Shown: positions 48,001 through 61,041, counted from the stretch's first letter. The stretch is DNA of 64,000 nucleotides from Cyanoderma ruficeps (GCA_008694505.1 VZDJ01007755.1:5854936-5918935); one strand, 5' to 3'. The notes: generated by a model not told the origin, from the sequence alone. Program-made: numbers and translations.

Positions 48001-49956
48001 ATCTCAGTCATAGCCTGAGTTTCTCATTGTGTTAGAGATATACGAAGCTTAAGAGGCAAGGAGGGGAGATATATAAAGACCGGTAATGCTGATAGAAGTC
48101 TGGAGACCTTTTAAGATACCTTAGATATAAATCTGGTCAAAAAAATCTAATAAAGCACACAATTGTGCTTTCTAAACATAGGCTTTTACCTGTGCTTGGG
48201 CCAAACCATAATTTCAGGAAAAGAATCAAAGCAAATACTCATAGGAGAAAATCTGTTGAAGCTGTGAACTTTTCACCTTTAACAGCAAGAAACGACCATG
48301 GGGTGCAAGATCAGATGGTTGACTTAACCACCAAGTAACGAAATTAGGCTAAAAGTTAGATCTAGTCTGCCCTAAGGCAACATGACAAATTAGATTCATC
48401 CACTCCTGTATTTGTATTAGTGCACTTTTTTGTTAGTGAACAGATTATAAAAGAAGGCTTTGCCTCAAGGCAGGGTTTTCTGGCACTGAACTAATTTTCA
48501 AGCTGAGGTTCTCCCCTGAGGGCATGATAAGACCCTCCCTTCTTTGCAGCCAAGAATCAGATCCTCAGCAAAAATTTACCTGTGAACAGCTCTCGACATA
48601 TTTGGAGCTTTAAAAAACTGCAGATTTCTTTCTATAAGGCTACATAAATCAAGATATATTTTATTAACAATGAAACATTTAGTATTTTTCTAAAATGATT
48701 CAGTGTGGTTCACTGACAATATTTAAAAATAAATTGGTCTAAACTCAGCTCTCTGGGACAGGCTTTGTAAACTCCTTCTGGCTCCCAGCCTTAGCTGGTG
48801 GTCAGTAGTGAGAACTGCTGACCACTGCAGGTAGCCACCCCTCTTCATGACAAGGCTGCAGCTCACAGCCTGAAGGTCTTGTGGCCCTGTGGGCTCTTGA
48901 AGCCAGTCATAAGTGTTCGTGTTTCCAGCACGAGGCCTCACTTTGCAGACACAGCTGCGTGGCATCCCTCTGACCTGGAAGGGAGCCGTGAATAGAGAAT
49001 GCATTTCTTTTTCCTCTGAAGATGAAAGACTCTCAAAATTAATTGCATGACATTATGGCTTGTCTGTGTTGTCAGCTTTGATTTTGCTGTGACAAAATGA
49101 TGGCCGCTCGCTGTCACGGAGAGTGACGCCGTGCCTGTGAGCGCCGCACTCATCAAGTGGCAGCAGCGGGGAAAGCACCACTATGATCTGCATGGAAAGC
49201 AGTTCCATGGAGCAGGATGCCAAGGGTGAGGCAAGTGCAGATGTTACACTCACACAGGGGAGCCTACACGGCCATCGCTCACTGCAGCTGGTGTTGCCTC
49301 AGCTCTGTGCCAGGTATCCAACTTCCTGACCCCATCCCTGCAATCAGTCCAAACTACTGAGGGGAACACGCTCCAGAGGTGTCACTTGGAGCGTTCAGAG
49401 CGGAATGCACAATCACTAGAACTAAAATCAGAGCATTTAAAAGAGCAGCTCTGCGACTGCCTTTGCGGGGCTTTGCGGAGCAAGTGGGAGCAGAAGCAGA
49501 GGAAGAAGAACAACTCCTTTTCCCTTTAGAGGGCAGTGGTGCTCATTGTACAAAAGCTGCTTTTTCAAGGAGGTAAATCCCTCATCGGTAACAACGGGGT
49601 CAGCAGCAGCAGAGCAGCGGCAAGGAATAGGGACCAGCGCTGAAGTGGTGCCGCTAGATGCGCTGCACCACGCAGGACAGCATTTCACCCTGATGTGCTT
49701 TCTGTAATGCTCTGTGCAGGGGCTCATTAATTTCCCCTCATTTTCACGCACAGTAATCCGACAAGTAATTACGGTTCCACAGAGAGGCTTCCTTTCTCCC
49801 ACCACACCATGAGCACAGCCCGGAGTGAAGTGCTCCTTACCATCGACGTTTGCCGAATTGCAGCCTCTCCTGGAGCCAGATGAGCCCTTCCTGTGAGATT
49901 TATGCCGAACCTGTTCAGAGAGCCAAATAAGAGCTGATTTGGAAGGCAGTACTAAC

Positions 49957-50192
49957 CTTTTCATGGGTTTGGGCGAGGCCTCCCGCTCCAGGTTGGAGGA
50001 CGCGTGCTTGACCTGCATGGCATTGTAGGAGGTGTGGGTGTACTCGTTCTCGTCGCTGTAGTCGGGACCCAGCAACGTTCGAGCCCACGTCCCCATGTCA
50101 TAGGGAGGAAGAGTCCCCCCAAATTCAGAGGGCAGGCATTCAGGGTGTATTAGCTGGTGAAGGCTGTTCAGGTTGTTACCATGAAGAAAGAT
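49957..50192 (-). CDS. CLVS1: CLVS1 penultimate coding exon (end of CRAL-TRIO, C-terminal region)
   Basis: Read on the - strand, this is a 236-bp exon: 78 codons plus two bases, acceptor TTAAAG, donor GTTAGT. The peptide begins [20 protein letters not shown], then [20 protein letters not shown], and ends [14 protein letters not shown]. Clavesins are SEC14-type lipid-binding proteins of clathrin-coated vesicles and endosomes that bind phosphatidylinositol 3,5-bisphosphate. The [11 protein letters not shown] and [10 protein letters not shown] segments close the CRAL-TRIO fold. The region corresponds to about human residues 248-325. The apparent longer open frame to 49437 merely reads into the intron beyond the donor. 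Confidence 0.97.
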
Positions 50193-51303
50193 CTTTAACA
50201 AATGAAAAAAAAGTTCCAAGTCATCATCGACCCCTTACTTCATTGAGTACAATAACAGCAGCACTAATGAGGTGTGGAGTGTCAGTAGTTGACACTGCAG
50301 TTTCTGGTGGGAATTTCAAAAGCTCTCAGGGCTGACTCAGTTGGCAGAAGAGGGGGGATTAACTTTGGGGTGGGCAGCTGAAGAATTAGGCACTACTAAC
50401 ACTTCTGAAAACTCCGATTCGATTGCTTTTGGCACATGACAATTTCAGTTTCTTAAGTACCAGATCAGGAGAAGTAGAAGTCAGGAATTATGACTGATTA
50501 TTGCTACTGTAAGAGGATAGAGGCTTACATGAAGAGCAGTGAGAAGAAAGGGCGACAGCGGAGCTTACTGAAAGCAGGCAGGAAGAGCAGAACTCCAGCG
50601 TCTGAGATGGCCACCAGCCCTGCACTCCCGGACAGACATTTTCGGGGGTGTATCAGCCTGTCACCACTTGCTGCTGCTTCAACAACACTCCTTTCTCTAA
50701 TTCCTCTTTGCTTTCAGGTGGGTCCTATCCTTGTCCTGCCTAGTCAGACTCAGCTCAGGTTGGGCTCTGGGGGTCTCCTCAGGAGATTATTCAGCTGTTG
50801 TTTGACAGATTGCAGAGAAAAAAATGGCTAATGTGACTGCAGAACCACCAATTCACTTGGGTTTCAGTGAAGAAGATCTGCTTCCTCTGCAGGGTGAGCA
50901 AACAGCCTTCAGGCATGGGTATATTTTGTGGAAGCGAGTGAGTTACCATCACGTGAAAAGTCATCCTGCTAACATGAAGGAATGAAATAGGAATTTTTAC
51001 TCCCACAAAAAAGAGCTGAGCTGAAGTTTTCTTCGCTTACAAGTAACTTCAGCCAGGCCTGATAATCCCTCCATGTTGCCAATTCTCTCTATCCCTGAGC
51101 ACGTCCCAGTAGAATGTATCCATGCCTTGTTAGTGATAACAGATTTCTGGTCCCTGGCTGAGTTACTGATTCAATCCATTCCAAACTCTAATTTTTAATA
51201 ACAGCAGCGATTCTCTTGTACCATATGGAAAACACAGAGAGAAAAATTAGAAAAGAAAACAGGCAGCTACTTAGAAAATCCACCCCCACCCCCATCTAAT
51301 TAC
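50193..51303 (-). other. CLVS1: CLVS1 intron, 1.1 kb
   Basis: Intron between two coding exons, GT-AG on the - strand. Nothing else was recognised; short open frames at 50490-50831 are unsupported. Confidence 0.9.
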
Positions 51304-51414
51304 CCTTTTCCTTGTCTTGTCTTTGAGGAACGGTTTGATTAGCGTGTACAGGGCATGGATGTACCAGGGCTGATTGACAAAATGGACTCCTCCAAAACGT
51401 GCAGGAAAGCTGTC
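51304..51414 (-). CDS. CLVS1: CLVS1 coding exon (CRAL-TRIO domain)
   Basis: Read on the - strand, this is 111 bp, 37 codons, phase 0 at both ends, with acceptor TTTCTATAG and donor GTAATT. The peptide [20 protein letters not shown] continues [17 protein letters not shown]. The [15 protein letters not shown] pattern is the lipid-pocket strand and helix of SEC14/CRAL-TRIO proteins, and the basic DKTRKR tail is typical of clavesins. It corresponds to about human residues 211-247. Spliced to the two downstream exons it gives 144 C-terminal residues with no break. Confidence 0.97.
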
Positions 51415-51989
51415 CTATAGAAAGAAAGAAAGGAAGGCAGTTAAGAGATGCAGTGCTTTACTCCGGCAGTCAATAGGATGAAAGTCGGAGGAAAAAATCT
51501 GTCTCTTTCCATCTGTAAACGAGCACTGGGTTTGCTGGGAGGGGGCAGGAGGGAAATGGAGAAACAAAAAAGACGCCTGTAAGCGTTTGTATCAGTTTCC
51601 TCTGTGGACAGAGGCAGTCCCTTCGCCCCTCCACACGCTGACACATCAATTGCCGATGAGATGCTGAGGATTTAAAGTCTGGTCTCCAGCCACTTCTCAT
51701 GAACATTTTTTTAACTCCGTCAGGGCTTCTAACTCGGCCGGCCTGGGAAGTGAGAGGGGGTTGATGAGCACCGCTCCCTCGAGGGGAAGCTTTCTAATTT
51801 CTCATTGTGCAGCGCAAGGCAAGCCCCCGGTTCCCACGCACATCGCTGCTCAGCGCTCACCTTTTCACCCTTCGGCCTCCCTGCCTCCCCCTGCTAAAAT
51901 CATCATTACAATGGCTGACCTTTAGGGGTGAGCAAGCAGCACATTAGAGGGCGGGAGGATGGGTGGGAAACGCTGATAAGTGAAGGTGT

Positions 51990-52155
51990 GGGGAGAGCGC
52001 ACCATGACAGCACCATGGAAACTGCCGGAGCCGCGCTCGCCGCCGCTCCCGGGCTCCTCACAAACACCCCGGGCATTAACATGCAGGGAGCGTCCCGCTG
52101 CCGAGGTGTTGGCTACGGCATCCCGCCCTGCTCCGCCAGCCCGCCCCGCCCCAGA
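51990..52155. promoter_or_regulatory. CpG-rich block, possible promoter or enhancer
   Basis: I count about 17 CpG dinucleotides in roughly 165 bp, in surroundings where CpG is rare. It includes GCCGGAGCCGCGCTCGCCGC and a GC-box, CCGCCCCGCCCC, at 52141-52152. It lies about 0.6 kb upstream (in CLVS1 direction) of the exon at 51304-51414. A weaker rise in GC extends over about 51720-52390. Promoter or enhancer activity is inferred from composition only. Confidence 0.5.
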
Positions 52156-53034
52156 GGAGAGTGTCTTTAAAGGTTATTGTACCTTGCGAAGGGTATTTTG
52201 TACCTACGATCTTATCTAACCAGCGTCAGTCAAGGAAGAGCCTAGGATTTTTATTTTTTTTTTTTTCCGCGTGGCATAAATAATGGGACGACCGCTGCTC
52301 CTGTGTGCAAATACGCTTCCGAGGGGAGGAGAGGAGCCTGTGTCTCCGCTGTGAAGGGAGATTCTGATGAAGCCGTCCTCATCCTGTGTGTGCTCCTAAC
52401 CCCTACAGCTCAGCGTGAAAAGCAGAGCATAATCAGGTCTCTTCCTTCAGGGCTTTGGCTCTGAGACCCAGGCAGGTTCCTTCCCCCCACAATTAGCACA
52501 GGGTGTCCTGGGGCTTTCTCTCGCCTTTCTCCCGAGCATCAGAGATTGAGCACAGCTGGTGAGAATATGAGGCGGATTTGTGAGATGATATGAAAAAATC
52601 CCCTTATACACCTGCTCTGCAGAGCTTCTGTGCTGCTTCAAGGTCAATTTTCCCCTCAGATTTAGAGATATGTATGCACACACCATCTTCTGCAGCCCAG
52701 GGCAGATCATCAGGACTCTCCATACTCTTTAGCCGTGGATTGCCCTGGCAGTCATCTAAAACCATACTTGGTAATGTCTGTGAGCAGCCACAGGCATTAA
52801 GTGATATATTTTCTTTTTGCTATACAGTGGAATAAGCCACTTCCACCTCAGACAGGTCAGTTGATCTGAAATCATTACAAATCTGCATATTGGATGTACT
52901 GTGAAGGACTATTGGGGTAATCAGGCCCGCACACAGGAGGACAAGCAGTGTAACATCACAGGTGATCCCATTTTAAATTCCAGTAAATGATGAACTGAGC
53001 TTTTTTGACCCCACCTGGTCTGGGGTTCTTAGCC

Positions 53035-53105
53035 CAAGCAAGATGTGAACCTGCTAGAATGAATCCAGAGGAGGGACAAAAAGATGATCAGAGGAATAGA
53101 AAAAG
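53035..53105 (+). mobile_element. CR1 LINE fragment, short and weak
   Basis: AATCCAGAGGAGGGACAAAAAGATGATCAGAGGAAT recalls, over about 35 bp, the CR1 block also seen at 26465 and 23350. Flanks cannot be assigned. Confidence 0.6.
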
Positions 53106-53347
53106 CCACCTAGAAAAACACATGGACTGACAGAAGTGTGAAGCCCAAAGTGATTTTCTACCATGTGATAACCTAAAATTGTGGTTCATAGCAGACCAGA
53201 GTCATAAAATGCCCATCTCATGCAAAATTCACAAATTAGTTGCCCTCCTTAACATGGGAATGAAGATTTTAAGATCTGGAGTTTTTCGCAGATAATTCTG
53301 GGGAAAAAAAACAACCCTAAGACAAACTGGAATGTTCCATATTTGCC

Positions 53348-53366
53348 TTTATTTATTTATTTATTA
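53348..53366. repeat. (TTTA)n microsatellite
   Basis: About five TTTA units followed by TTATTAATT. Confidence 0.9.
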
Positions 53367-54790
53367 TTAATTCTATATTTGTCAGGCTGGCTGCCATCCC
53401 ACAAGTTGTATCTATAAGGAAGACATTTTGGACATCTTTGCTCTTTGGGAGTAAATTGCCACAGTTGTTCCCAGGCTGTACTGTAGCAGCTAATGTCAGC
53501 GTAGAAAATCCAATCTGATCTGAAGCACAGGACAGTAAAGAAATGAAAGATTGAAAGCAGGGGAATAACTTTAAGACACAGGGATTTATACTGACCTGAA
53601 AAAGAAATTGTTTTGCCTCCTTGCCGGAATGCGCAAATTATATTAATCATAACTTTTAGTGAGAAATGTGAGTCAGCCTTCATTTTCGAGGGGGAACATG
53701 TATTTTTAGAACATGTTGACCAGTTTTAACAATACTCAGAAAGGCCCAAATACTGAGAATTATAGAAACCAGCCAGAGGTTTAAGCTGGCAGTCTGCCTC
53801 TAGAAAAAAAGGAGCAGGATGCACTTTCCTGTATAGAAAATTAATTTTATGTCCACCCAACATAGATTGTTGAGTCTATAAACTAGATTCTATGTCACAC
53901 ATCTGTGATATAGAAAAGGCCTTAATATAACAATTTTATTTAAAGACAATTTCTTTCTTTAAATTTTGAAGGTACACCCAAAAGTGCATAAAGACCTTTG
54001 AAAAGTAAACATGACAGTCAGAAAAAAAATCAACAACCAAAGAACATTTTTTTGTGTGTGTAACTTTCTGCTAAATTTTGTTCCTTGCCCTATTAAGCAC
54101 ATTAAGTTCAATGTGACCTTCATCCCTCAGTCCACCTGCATTTGTAGGGCTGTCAATTAGAGCAAGGACAAAGACTTAAAAAAAACCCCCAAAACCAAAG
54201 AAATTTGATATGGGAATCATCCAGACACTGTTTGGAACTGCAAACATACTAATTTTGCAGAAGTCCCTAATTAGAGCAGAGCTGTCTTGAAAAGAAAAGC
54301 TCCTGTCTGGAGGTCTGCCTTTTGCAGTCCCAGGAAGATGTATAAGACATTTCCCACACCCCACTAAGTGTCTCTGTTGCTTTCCCTGGGGCAAGGTGAA
54401 AGTAGCTGAAATTGATTTTCTGCTGGAGAGCTTTTGCTTTTAGGAATTCTCTCTTGATTTCTCATGTCTTGTGATTCCTTGGGAAGGTGTATTTTATAAT
54501 GAGGTACATTTTTTGGAGTCTACTGTGAAATGGACTCTGGGATCATGGAGCCTTTTCTTAACCTGATTCCTTGTCAAAAATACCCAATCCTGAGGATATA
54601 CTTGGGCTTCATTCCAATGTTAGGAATGAAATATAGTACACATAATTGGTCTAATTATTTTTGGGCACTAATGTCTTCTCCTCTGAAAACAAACACATAT
54701 TAACACATTGCTCAGCAATGAAATTGCAGAGTAAATAAACATGTCCAATCCAGTCCTAATCAAGTTAACCTGCTTCCTAGCAATAGCAGG

Positions 54791-55310
54791 GAATCACAGA
54801 ATCACAGGATGGATCAGGCTGGAAGGGACCACAGTCATCAGGTCCAAGCTCCCTGTTTAAGCAGGGTCATCCCAGAGCACATGGCACAGGATTGTGTCCA
54901 GACAATTCTTGAGTATCTCCAGCGAGGGAGACTCCACAGCCTCTCTGGGTAATCTGTTCCAGTGCTCACACTGGAGCACAGTAAAGAAGCTCTTCCTCAT
55001 GTTTAGGTGGAGCTTTCCATGCATCAGTTTTTACCCACTGCCTCTTGTCCTACTGAACTTGCTGAGGAGGCATCTGCCCCTTCATTCAAATCATTGATGA
55101 ATAAATTAAACTGAACCTTGTGAGACACCACCGTGACAGGACTCCAACTTGGCCCTGTGATACTAATTATGGCCCTCTGGGATCTGCCTTTGAGCGAGTT
55201 CTCAATCCACCTCACTGTACACTCATCCAATCCACACTTCAGTGAAAGAACTCCAGATACGTTCTTCACCAGAACTGGTTCACTCCACTGTCAAACCAGG
55301 CCTTCTTCAC
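54791..55310 (-). mobile_element. CR1 LINE fragment with internal deletion
   Basis: Reversed CR1 on the + strand: GAATCACAGAATCACAGGAT, CAGGCTGGAAGGGACCACAG and CTCTGGGTAATCTGTTCCAG. After CATCTGCCCCTTCATTC it jumps to AAATCATTGATGAATAAATT and continues with TGGCCCTGTGATACTAATTA-type reverse transcriptase sequence. Compared with the copy at 35428-36985, several hundred bases between the 3' region and this coding part are missing. Confidence 0.88.
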
Positions 55311-58300
55311 TGGGACTTAAATTGATCTAAAATAAGAAATGTATCTAACGGTGCTGCAGTGGCACCTTCCTAGAGCAGTACAGGCAAACAGAGAGAGAAA
55401 ATCATCCAAACATAGAGTTTGAGTTGACTTAATGAAACTGGGGCCATTGATGGGCCTATTCTTTTGCCTGATTTGTCTCTGTTTTGCTTTATATATTTGT
55501 TTCTTTGCTCTTTTCAGTTATTCTCCTCTTTATCATGCCTAAAGAGAAGGCAATGAACACAGTGGAGCTGCCTCTGACCCCCTAAATCCAGTCAGGCTTG
55601 AATACATCTTTCATTTCAGATAAAAGAAGTGTCTCCAAGCTTGCAGGTCAGAGCAAAATGTGATGTGGATCATCATTTCCTGTCTCTGCTCAGACCTCCT
55701 GTGCAGAAAAATTTTTCAACTGAGCTTGGAACTGAAAACCTTTGGTATATAATATTCCATAAAATAGCTCAGGAGAGGTGCTTGGGAGCTATGAGGTTGA
55801 TTAGAGACAATTGTTCTTTCTTTCTGCCTGTTCTTGCCATGACAACATCTATTTCTTTTGGCATGAGTATGCATCAGAAACCTTTTCAGAAACCTTTTAC
55901 TATGGTGTTGTTTGGAACTGCCCGAAAGCTAAAAATCAACATGATTTTCCAGCATCTCCTCACACCAAAGTATGTCAGGAACACAAAGAGGTCTTTGGAA
56001 TATGAAAAATAGGAATGAATCCAACCTGATGGTCAAGGTCATTCCTTTCAAACTGCATGAATTGACATCACAGACCAAATACCTGAGCTCAAAATCCATA
56101 TTACACTAGGTTACAGAACATCTGAATTTTGAGAAGTAAGCATTTTTAAAATGCTTTCATAACCTTTACCCTTTCTCATCAGAAAACCAATGCGCACTCC
56201 AATGAACTTCTTTTTCAACCACTTGCCAGTTTACTGCAAATCCAAATATAATTGCCCTTGGAAGAAAATAATTGTCCCCAGATTCAGGAGGATATCAGTC
56301 ATAAACAAAACTTTTTAAGGCAGAAGTCATGTAAACTGAGGGTAAAAAACAGCGTCTTTATGCCTGTGCACTTACATAATCAGTCCCCGAGGTGGATTAA
56401 AGCTCCCAGAGATTGTATTAATAGTTCAGGAAGATTTTATTAATAGTTCAGTGATAGTTTCTCCATGGAGAATTTCCGTGAGTGTGTGATTTTAATGGAT
56501 TGGCACAATAAGTGAAGGAGGATTTCTGCTTTTCAGCTCTTCAGCTTCAGATCCAAATTTAGCCTGTGAAAGAGTGACAGTGCTTGAAAGTTGTTGTTCC
56601 CTGATTTTACGACTTTGTCTGATATTGGATAGGCTGGGTCCATCAGCAACCTGCTCCTGAGCATGTCTGAATGAATTCCATGTAACGCCCTAGGTGTGGA
56701 CAGAGTGGGCTGTTGAAAGGGGCATGCTAGGCGAGAAGGAAAAGTCCTCCATCGCTACAGCTTCAGCTTCTGTTTTTATTGCAGCTCCTAAAAGATGGAT
56801 GTTTAGTTTGGCAGGAGGCAGTGGGAGGCAGGACCAGGGCCGTGAGGACACTGGGACTGGGCTGCTCCTGCACCCCTACAAGTGTTCCCTGAGGCTGCAG
56901 GAGCTGGGGCTGCTCTGCCTCACCTTCTGCAGTGCCTGCACGGATCCCAGGCACGTTTCCAATCTCCACCCCGACAACTTGCTTGTCTTTCCGTTATCTC
57001 TTTTTGCTCCCCTGTGTTTTTGAAGAGATGGGAATGCAATATTAATGTTGCCGGTGGCAATAATTGCAAATCATTTGCTTCTACCTTGGCATGCCCTCAG
57101 AGTACACAGGGCTTGAAAATAGCTGCAGAGTAAGGGAAAACCAGTAAAAAAAAAAGACATTAGTGCTAGCAGTATGGCAATGCTGACCTGCTTGAATATG
57201 ACCATAAAAAGAATTCTTACAATCATGAAGAATTCATTGATTTTGGATAAGCTGTGACTGTAACTGCTCACACCAAAATGTTCTCTCTTCTTTGAAGCAC
57301 ATAATAGCAAAGGATTGGAGCAAAATCACGTGTGGTTGTGAGTTCTTGGTTTATTTTTACATCTCATGCCCACATATGTAGATGAGGATGCTCTGAAATA
57401 CTTCTGTCAGAGAAGCAGAACTGAAAAATGAACATTGGGATACATTCTCCTAGACATTTTTTCATTATGTTTGTTATCTCTCCTGCTACACTCAGTAACT
57501 TTTAAAATTCAGTCATTTTCAGTGGGTTTCTCCCAGTCAGTATTGCACACTAGTGAGGTCCTACAGAGCATCTGTTCATGGGTGTTGGCAGATGGCACCA
57601 ATAAATCAGGTTATAGAACACAGATTTGCTCAGTAAACTTTGATTTGTCCTGATAGAATCATGCTGTCATATCATCTGGTATAACAAAATAAGTTCTAAC
57701 CTTGGGGCAAAAGGGGGATTTCTTCACTACTTTTTTGCAAGAAACCCTTTACTGAACCAGCTCAGAATAATTAGGAACAAGAAATTTCCCAGAAGCAGTA
57801 ACTCTGTTGGATTGACACCATGTCCTGCTGCTATGATTTTTGCTTGCCATTTACCCCTTTTTTACACTCTAAAGGTAGAGAGTAAGACTCCCTCCAGAAA
57901 CAAAAAGACAAACAAACAACCAACAACAAAAAAAAAAGATTAATAAATTATATTGATAGAGAAACAGCAGGTTCATTCAGGGGGTTGGTTGAAGAGGTTC
58001 ACAGGCAAGAGAAGAATTCAAAATGTGATTAAAAAGTAAAACTGAGAGCACTGAGATGCTGATTTGGAAGTAGCTCATGCATGTGTGCCACTGCTGCAGT
58101 TTGCTCTAGATTGGATCATATTAGGTAAGGCCAGATCAGGAGGCTTCTGGTGGAGCAAGAAGAGTGACAGTCACCCACTCAGCTAAGGAGGGGTAGTTTG
58201 GGTCACAGGCAGCACAGGAAAGGAACATGAATTAGCTGGAGGCTATTTTTCAGAGTTAGTTTAGGAACTTGGTATGATCTTTGCAGCCAACTCCAGCAAA

Positions 58301-58619
58301 CCAGGCTACATTGTCTCCAGTGTTCTAATTTTTGGTGTAAACTGTAGCTCAGAAACCTGTTTATATTCAGCTTTCCTAACGCAGAGTGACTGCAAGCTGA
58401 GCTCCTTCTATTCCTGTATCTCACTGAATGTGAACGTCTGAAATGAGTTGTGGGGGAAGGAAAAGAAGCAAGAAGATCATCAAAGCTGAAAGCAGTTTTG
58501 GGCTTAAATAGAAATGGCAAAAACGTGCTGGGCACAGAGCAAGAGTGGCCTGGAGACCTGCTGGGTGAGCAGAGGTGCTCCTGGCTGCAGCGTGTGACCA
58601 CAAGTCGGCAGGGATACGT

Positions 58620-58695
58620 CACACTCCTGTCACACTCCTGCCACACTCCCTGCCACACTCCTGCCACATTCCCTGCCACATTCCCTGCCACACCC
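58620..58695. repeat. Minisatellite, 11-12-bp unit, ~6.5 copies
   Basis: Successive units are CACACTCCTGT, CACACTCCTGC, CACACTCCCTGC, CACACTCCTGC, CACATTCCCTGC, CACATTCCCTGC, then CACAC. On the - strand it gives an open frame with repeated Val-Ala-Gly-Asn, which I regard as an artefact. Confidence 0.93.
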
Positions 58696-59649
58696 AGCCC
58701 TCAGCCCAGTGACACCCGTGAGCTTTGGCTGCTCATTCAAAATCGTCATCACAATAAAGTCCCTGTGCAAGCTTTAGGTTACTGAGAGGAGTGACCTCCC
58801 TCCAATTCTTTCTCCCTGACACCAGGAGATAAAAGTGGTGTGTTTTATCTCCACTTGAGCTGTTGGTGGGTGTTTGTGGGTGTGAGTTGCTCTCAGTTTT
58901 GGGGGTGTGGTAAATAGGTTTCTTTTCTAGCCAGATTTTAATGCAGAGAGTTCTGAAGTAAAATGCCCGCCAGCAGATTGAGCTGGTGGGCATTTCCAAA
59001 GAAAGTAACAGTCGGCATTAAAACAGCTTCAACAAAGAGGATCATAATTCCCTAGCACCTGGAAAAGAAACTGCCCAGGAGTACTGGGGTTGAAAGTTTG
59101 GCATTGAAAACTCGACCCAAAAAATTTTAACATAGTCTTTTTGAAAAAGAATGGAGAGAATAGGGATTTTTCTTTTTGAAAGTGGTTTTTTAGAGTCAAG
59201 CTTTAAACAAAATTAATTAGTACCATTAACCACTGTAGTAAAGAACACTGCTGTTTTCTTTAGCTGACCTTGTTTGAAGGTCCTATTTTGACCTCTCTCC
59301 TAGTTATTTTTATTTCCATACACAGGGCTTGCACTGATCCTGAAGGGCAGTAGATCTGCAGGACACTGTGATTGAAAGCACAGGGAGTGAAGGAGTTAGG
59401 GCAAAGAAGATGGCACTGAGGCAAATCCAGTAGCATTTAAAAGGCTGTTGAAAGGAATGAGCTGAGTGTATGCAAAGTCACTCATGAAAAGCATAACATA
59501 CAGCACCTTATTTTTGTCTAGTACTGAGATTTTAAACAAAAAGCCCTGTGCAAAAAGCCCTCTTTGGAGATGCATAGTTATGCTGAGATTCTCTACATTG
59601 TCTATGTAAAACTACTATTCTATATTTTTTTCACATTGCTGCTTGCATT

Positions 59650-59682
59650 TATACATATATACATACATATATATATGCATAT

Positions 59683-59715
<33 letters not shown>

Positions 59716-59753
59716 TGCGTGTATTCACATATGCACACATATATGTATATACA
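59650..59753. repeat. TA/CATA microsatellite, ~100 bp
   Basis: Imperfect TATACATATA and (TA)n tract ending in CACATATGCACACATATATG. Tyr/Ile/His-rich open frames on both strands are translations of this repeat. Confidence 0.95.
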
Positions 59754-61041
59754 CTTGTTCTCTGCTGAAATAGCTGTGTCTGCCCAAAGGGCAATGGAGG
59801 CCAAACTGCCATGGTGAGGACAAATGCCCACAGCATTAGTTAAAGTCATCCAAAGAAAAGCAATTAAAAAGGTCTTGTGGCACTTGCACTGCTTCTCAGG
59901 AGACCTATTGACTTTGCAGAGAAGCTTTTCATCTTTGCCCATGGAAGCACCAAGGTATTAAACAGAATTCCTAAAGTCTCATTACACTTGTGTTGTGATT
60001 GAAAGCTGATGATGGAGAAAAGGAGATTTTGTTATTTATAGTGCTAGGCAACCTATTTGGTGCTGAACAAAAGTCTGATCTAGCCTGGCTTCAACAATGC
60101 ATGGAATCATCTTAAAAGAAGCATGGAAAAGAGATTATAAATTATTACTGTGATGAGATTTTAACCTAGCATGGTCAGAAGAAAATGATTTAGTAATTTT
60201 TTTATTGGCAATTGTTGACTTACTAAAACAAAGTATTTGATGGAAATTTTTCCTTTTCCAGTAAATATCTTTGCATCTAGCAGTAAATTAAAATAACTCT
60301 TTGTGTTGACTCCTCTGTACAAGTCCTTGTAGGTATCACAAGCTCTTAGCATTCATTTTCTGAGAGCTATCTGTTAAACAAGAGGTAGATTCCTGCTTTA
60401 TTGCACAAAGAATTTTTTATTTTACTCTAATTTGTTTGAGATGGAAGCCTCATTTTAAAATTGAAGGTTTCCCTTCACCTGGCACTTGCACAACCACTTT
60501 TTAAAACAGTTTTCATGGTCCCTGTCAGCTTTGACGAATGTCCCATGGTGATAAGTGTCCCATGGTGAAGATATTTTTCAATTTTTTATTCTCTGTCAAG
60601 AGGAATGTGTGGACATGTGTGTGTGTATGTGTGTGAGCAAACCCCATGAGCTATTATGTTTTAAAGGGAATCAAAATGCTAAATGCCTGTGCAGTGGGGG
60701 AGACCCAGCTCTTGGTGGGCAACTCACACTGCATCAGATAAACACCTGATAGCAGCAACACCTTTGCCTCATATGCAGCCTCTTATTCTTCAGACCTATA
60801 GAAGCCTGAGGAAAAAATCCCCACCCTTTTGTTTTTTTGCATAATTCAGTCTCTGTCCTTGTTCCAGTCTCTGAGTGAGATTGCTTTGCTGTCTTATCCT
60901 TTCACGTTGAAGGGAAAATTGTTTTGTGTATTTGTATTTCACAAAGTCCCACATAGTCACCAGCCTGATTTAATAGGAGCAGACCAATGTGTCAAGTCTG
61001 CAATAAAATATAATCTCTTTGTGTCTGCCCTTTTGTGATCT

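Larger units (their letters stand above)
32828..49956 (-). other. CLVS1: CLVS1 last intron, 17.1 kb
   Basis: No exons were recognised. It contains CR1 fragments at 35428-36985 (-), 37735-37912 (+) and 44570-44833 (+), and a diverged direct duplication at 41602-41823 and 42658-42867. Open frames of up to about 134 codons on both strands, for example at 40483-40887 and 46241-46558, have no recognisable similarity. The remainder looks like unique intronic sequence. Confidence 0.85.

Noticed and set aside
49437..50219. 260-codon open frame on the - strand taken as one coding unit
   Set aside because: Only 49957-50192 matches clavesin-1. The N-terminal part is intron before the acceptor and the part after KPMK is intron beyond a good GTTAGT donor.
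58203..58691. 162-codon - strand frame starting with repeated Val-Ala-Gly-Asn
   Set aside because: The repeated part is a translated minisatellite and the rest lacks similarity to any family I know.
58620..58695. CRISPR-like array
   Set aside because: The units are 11-12 bp with no spacers, in a vertebrate nuclear sequence.
59564..59942. Tyr/Ile/His-rich frames on both strands
   Set aside because: These are translations of the TA/CATA microsatellite.
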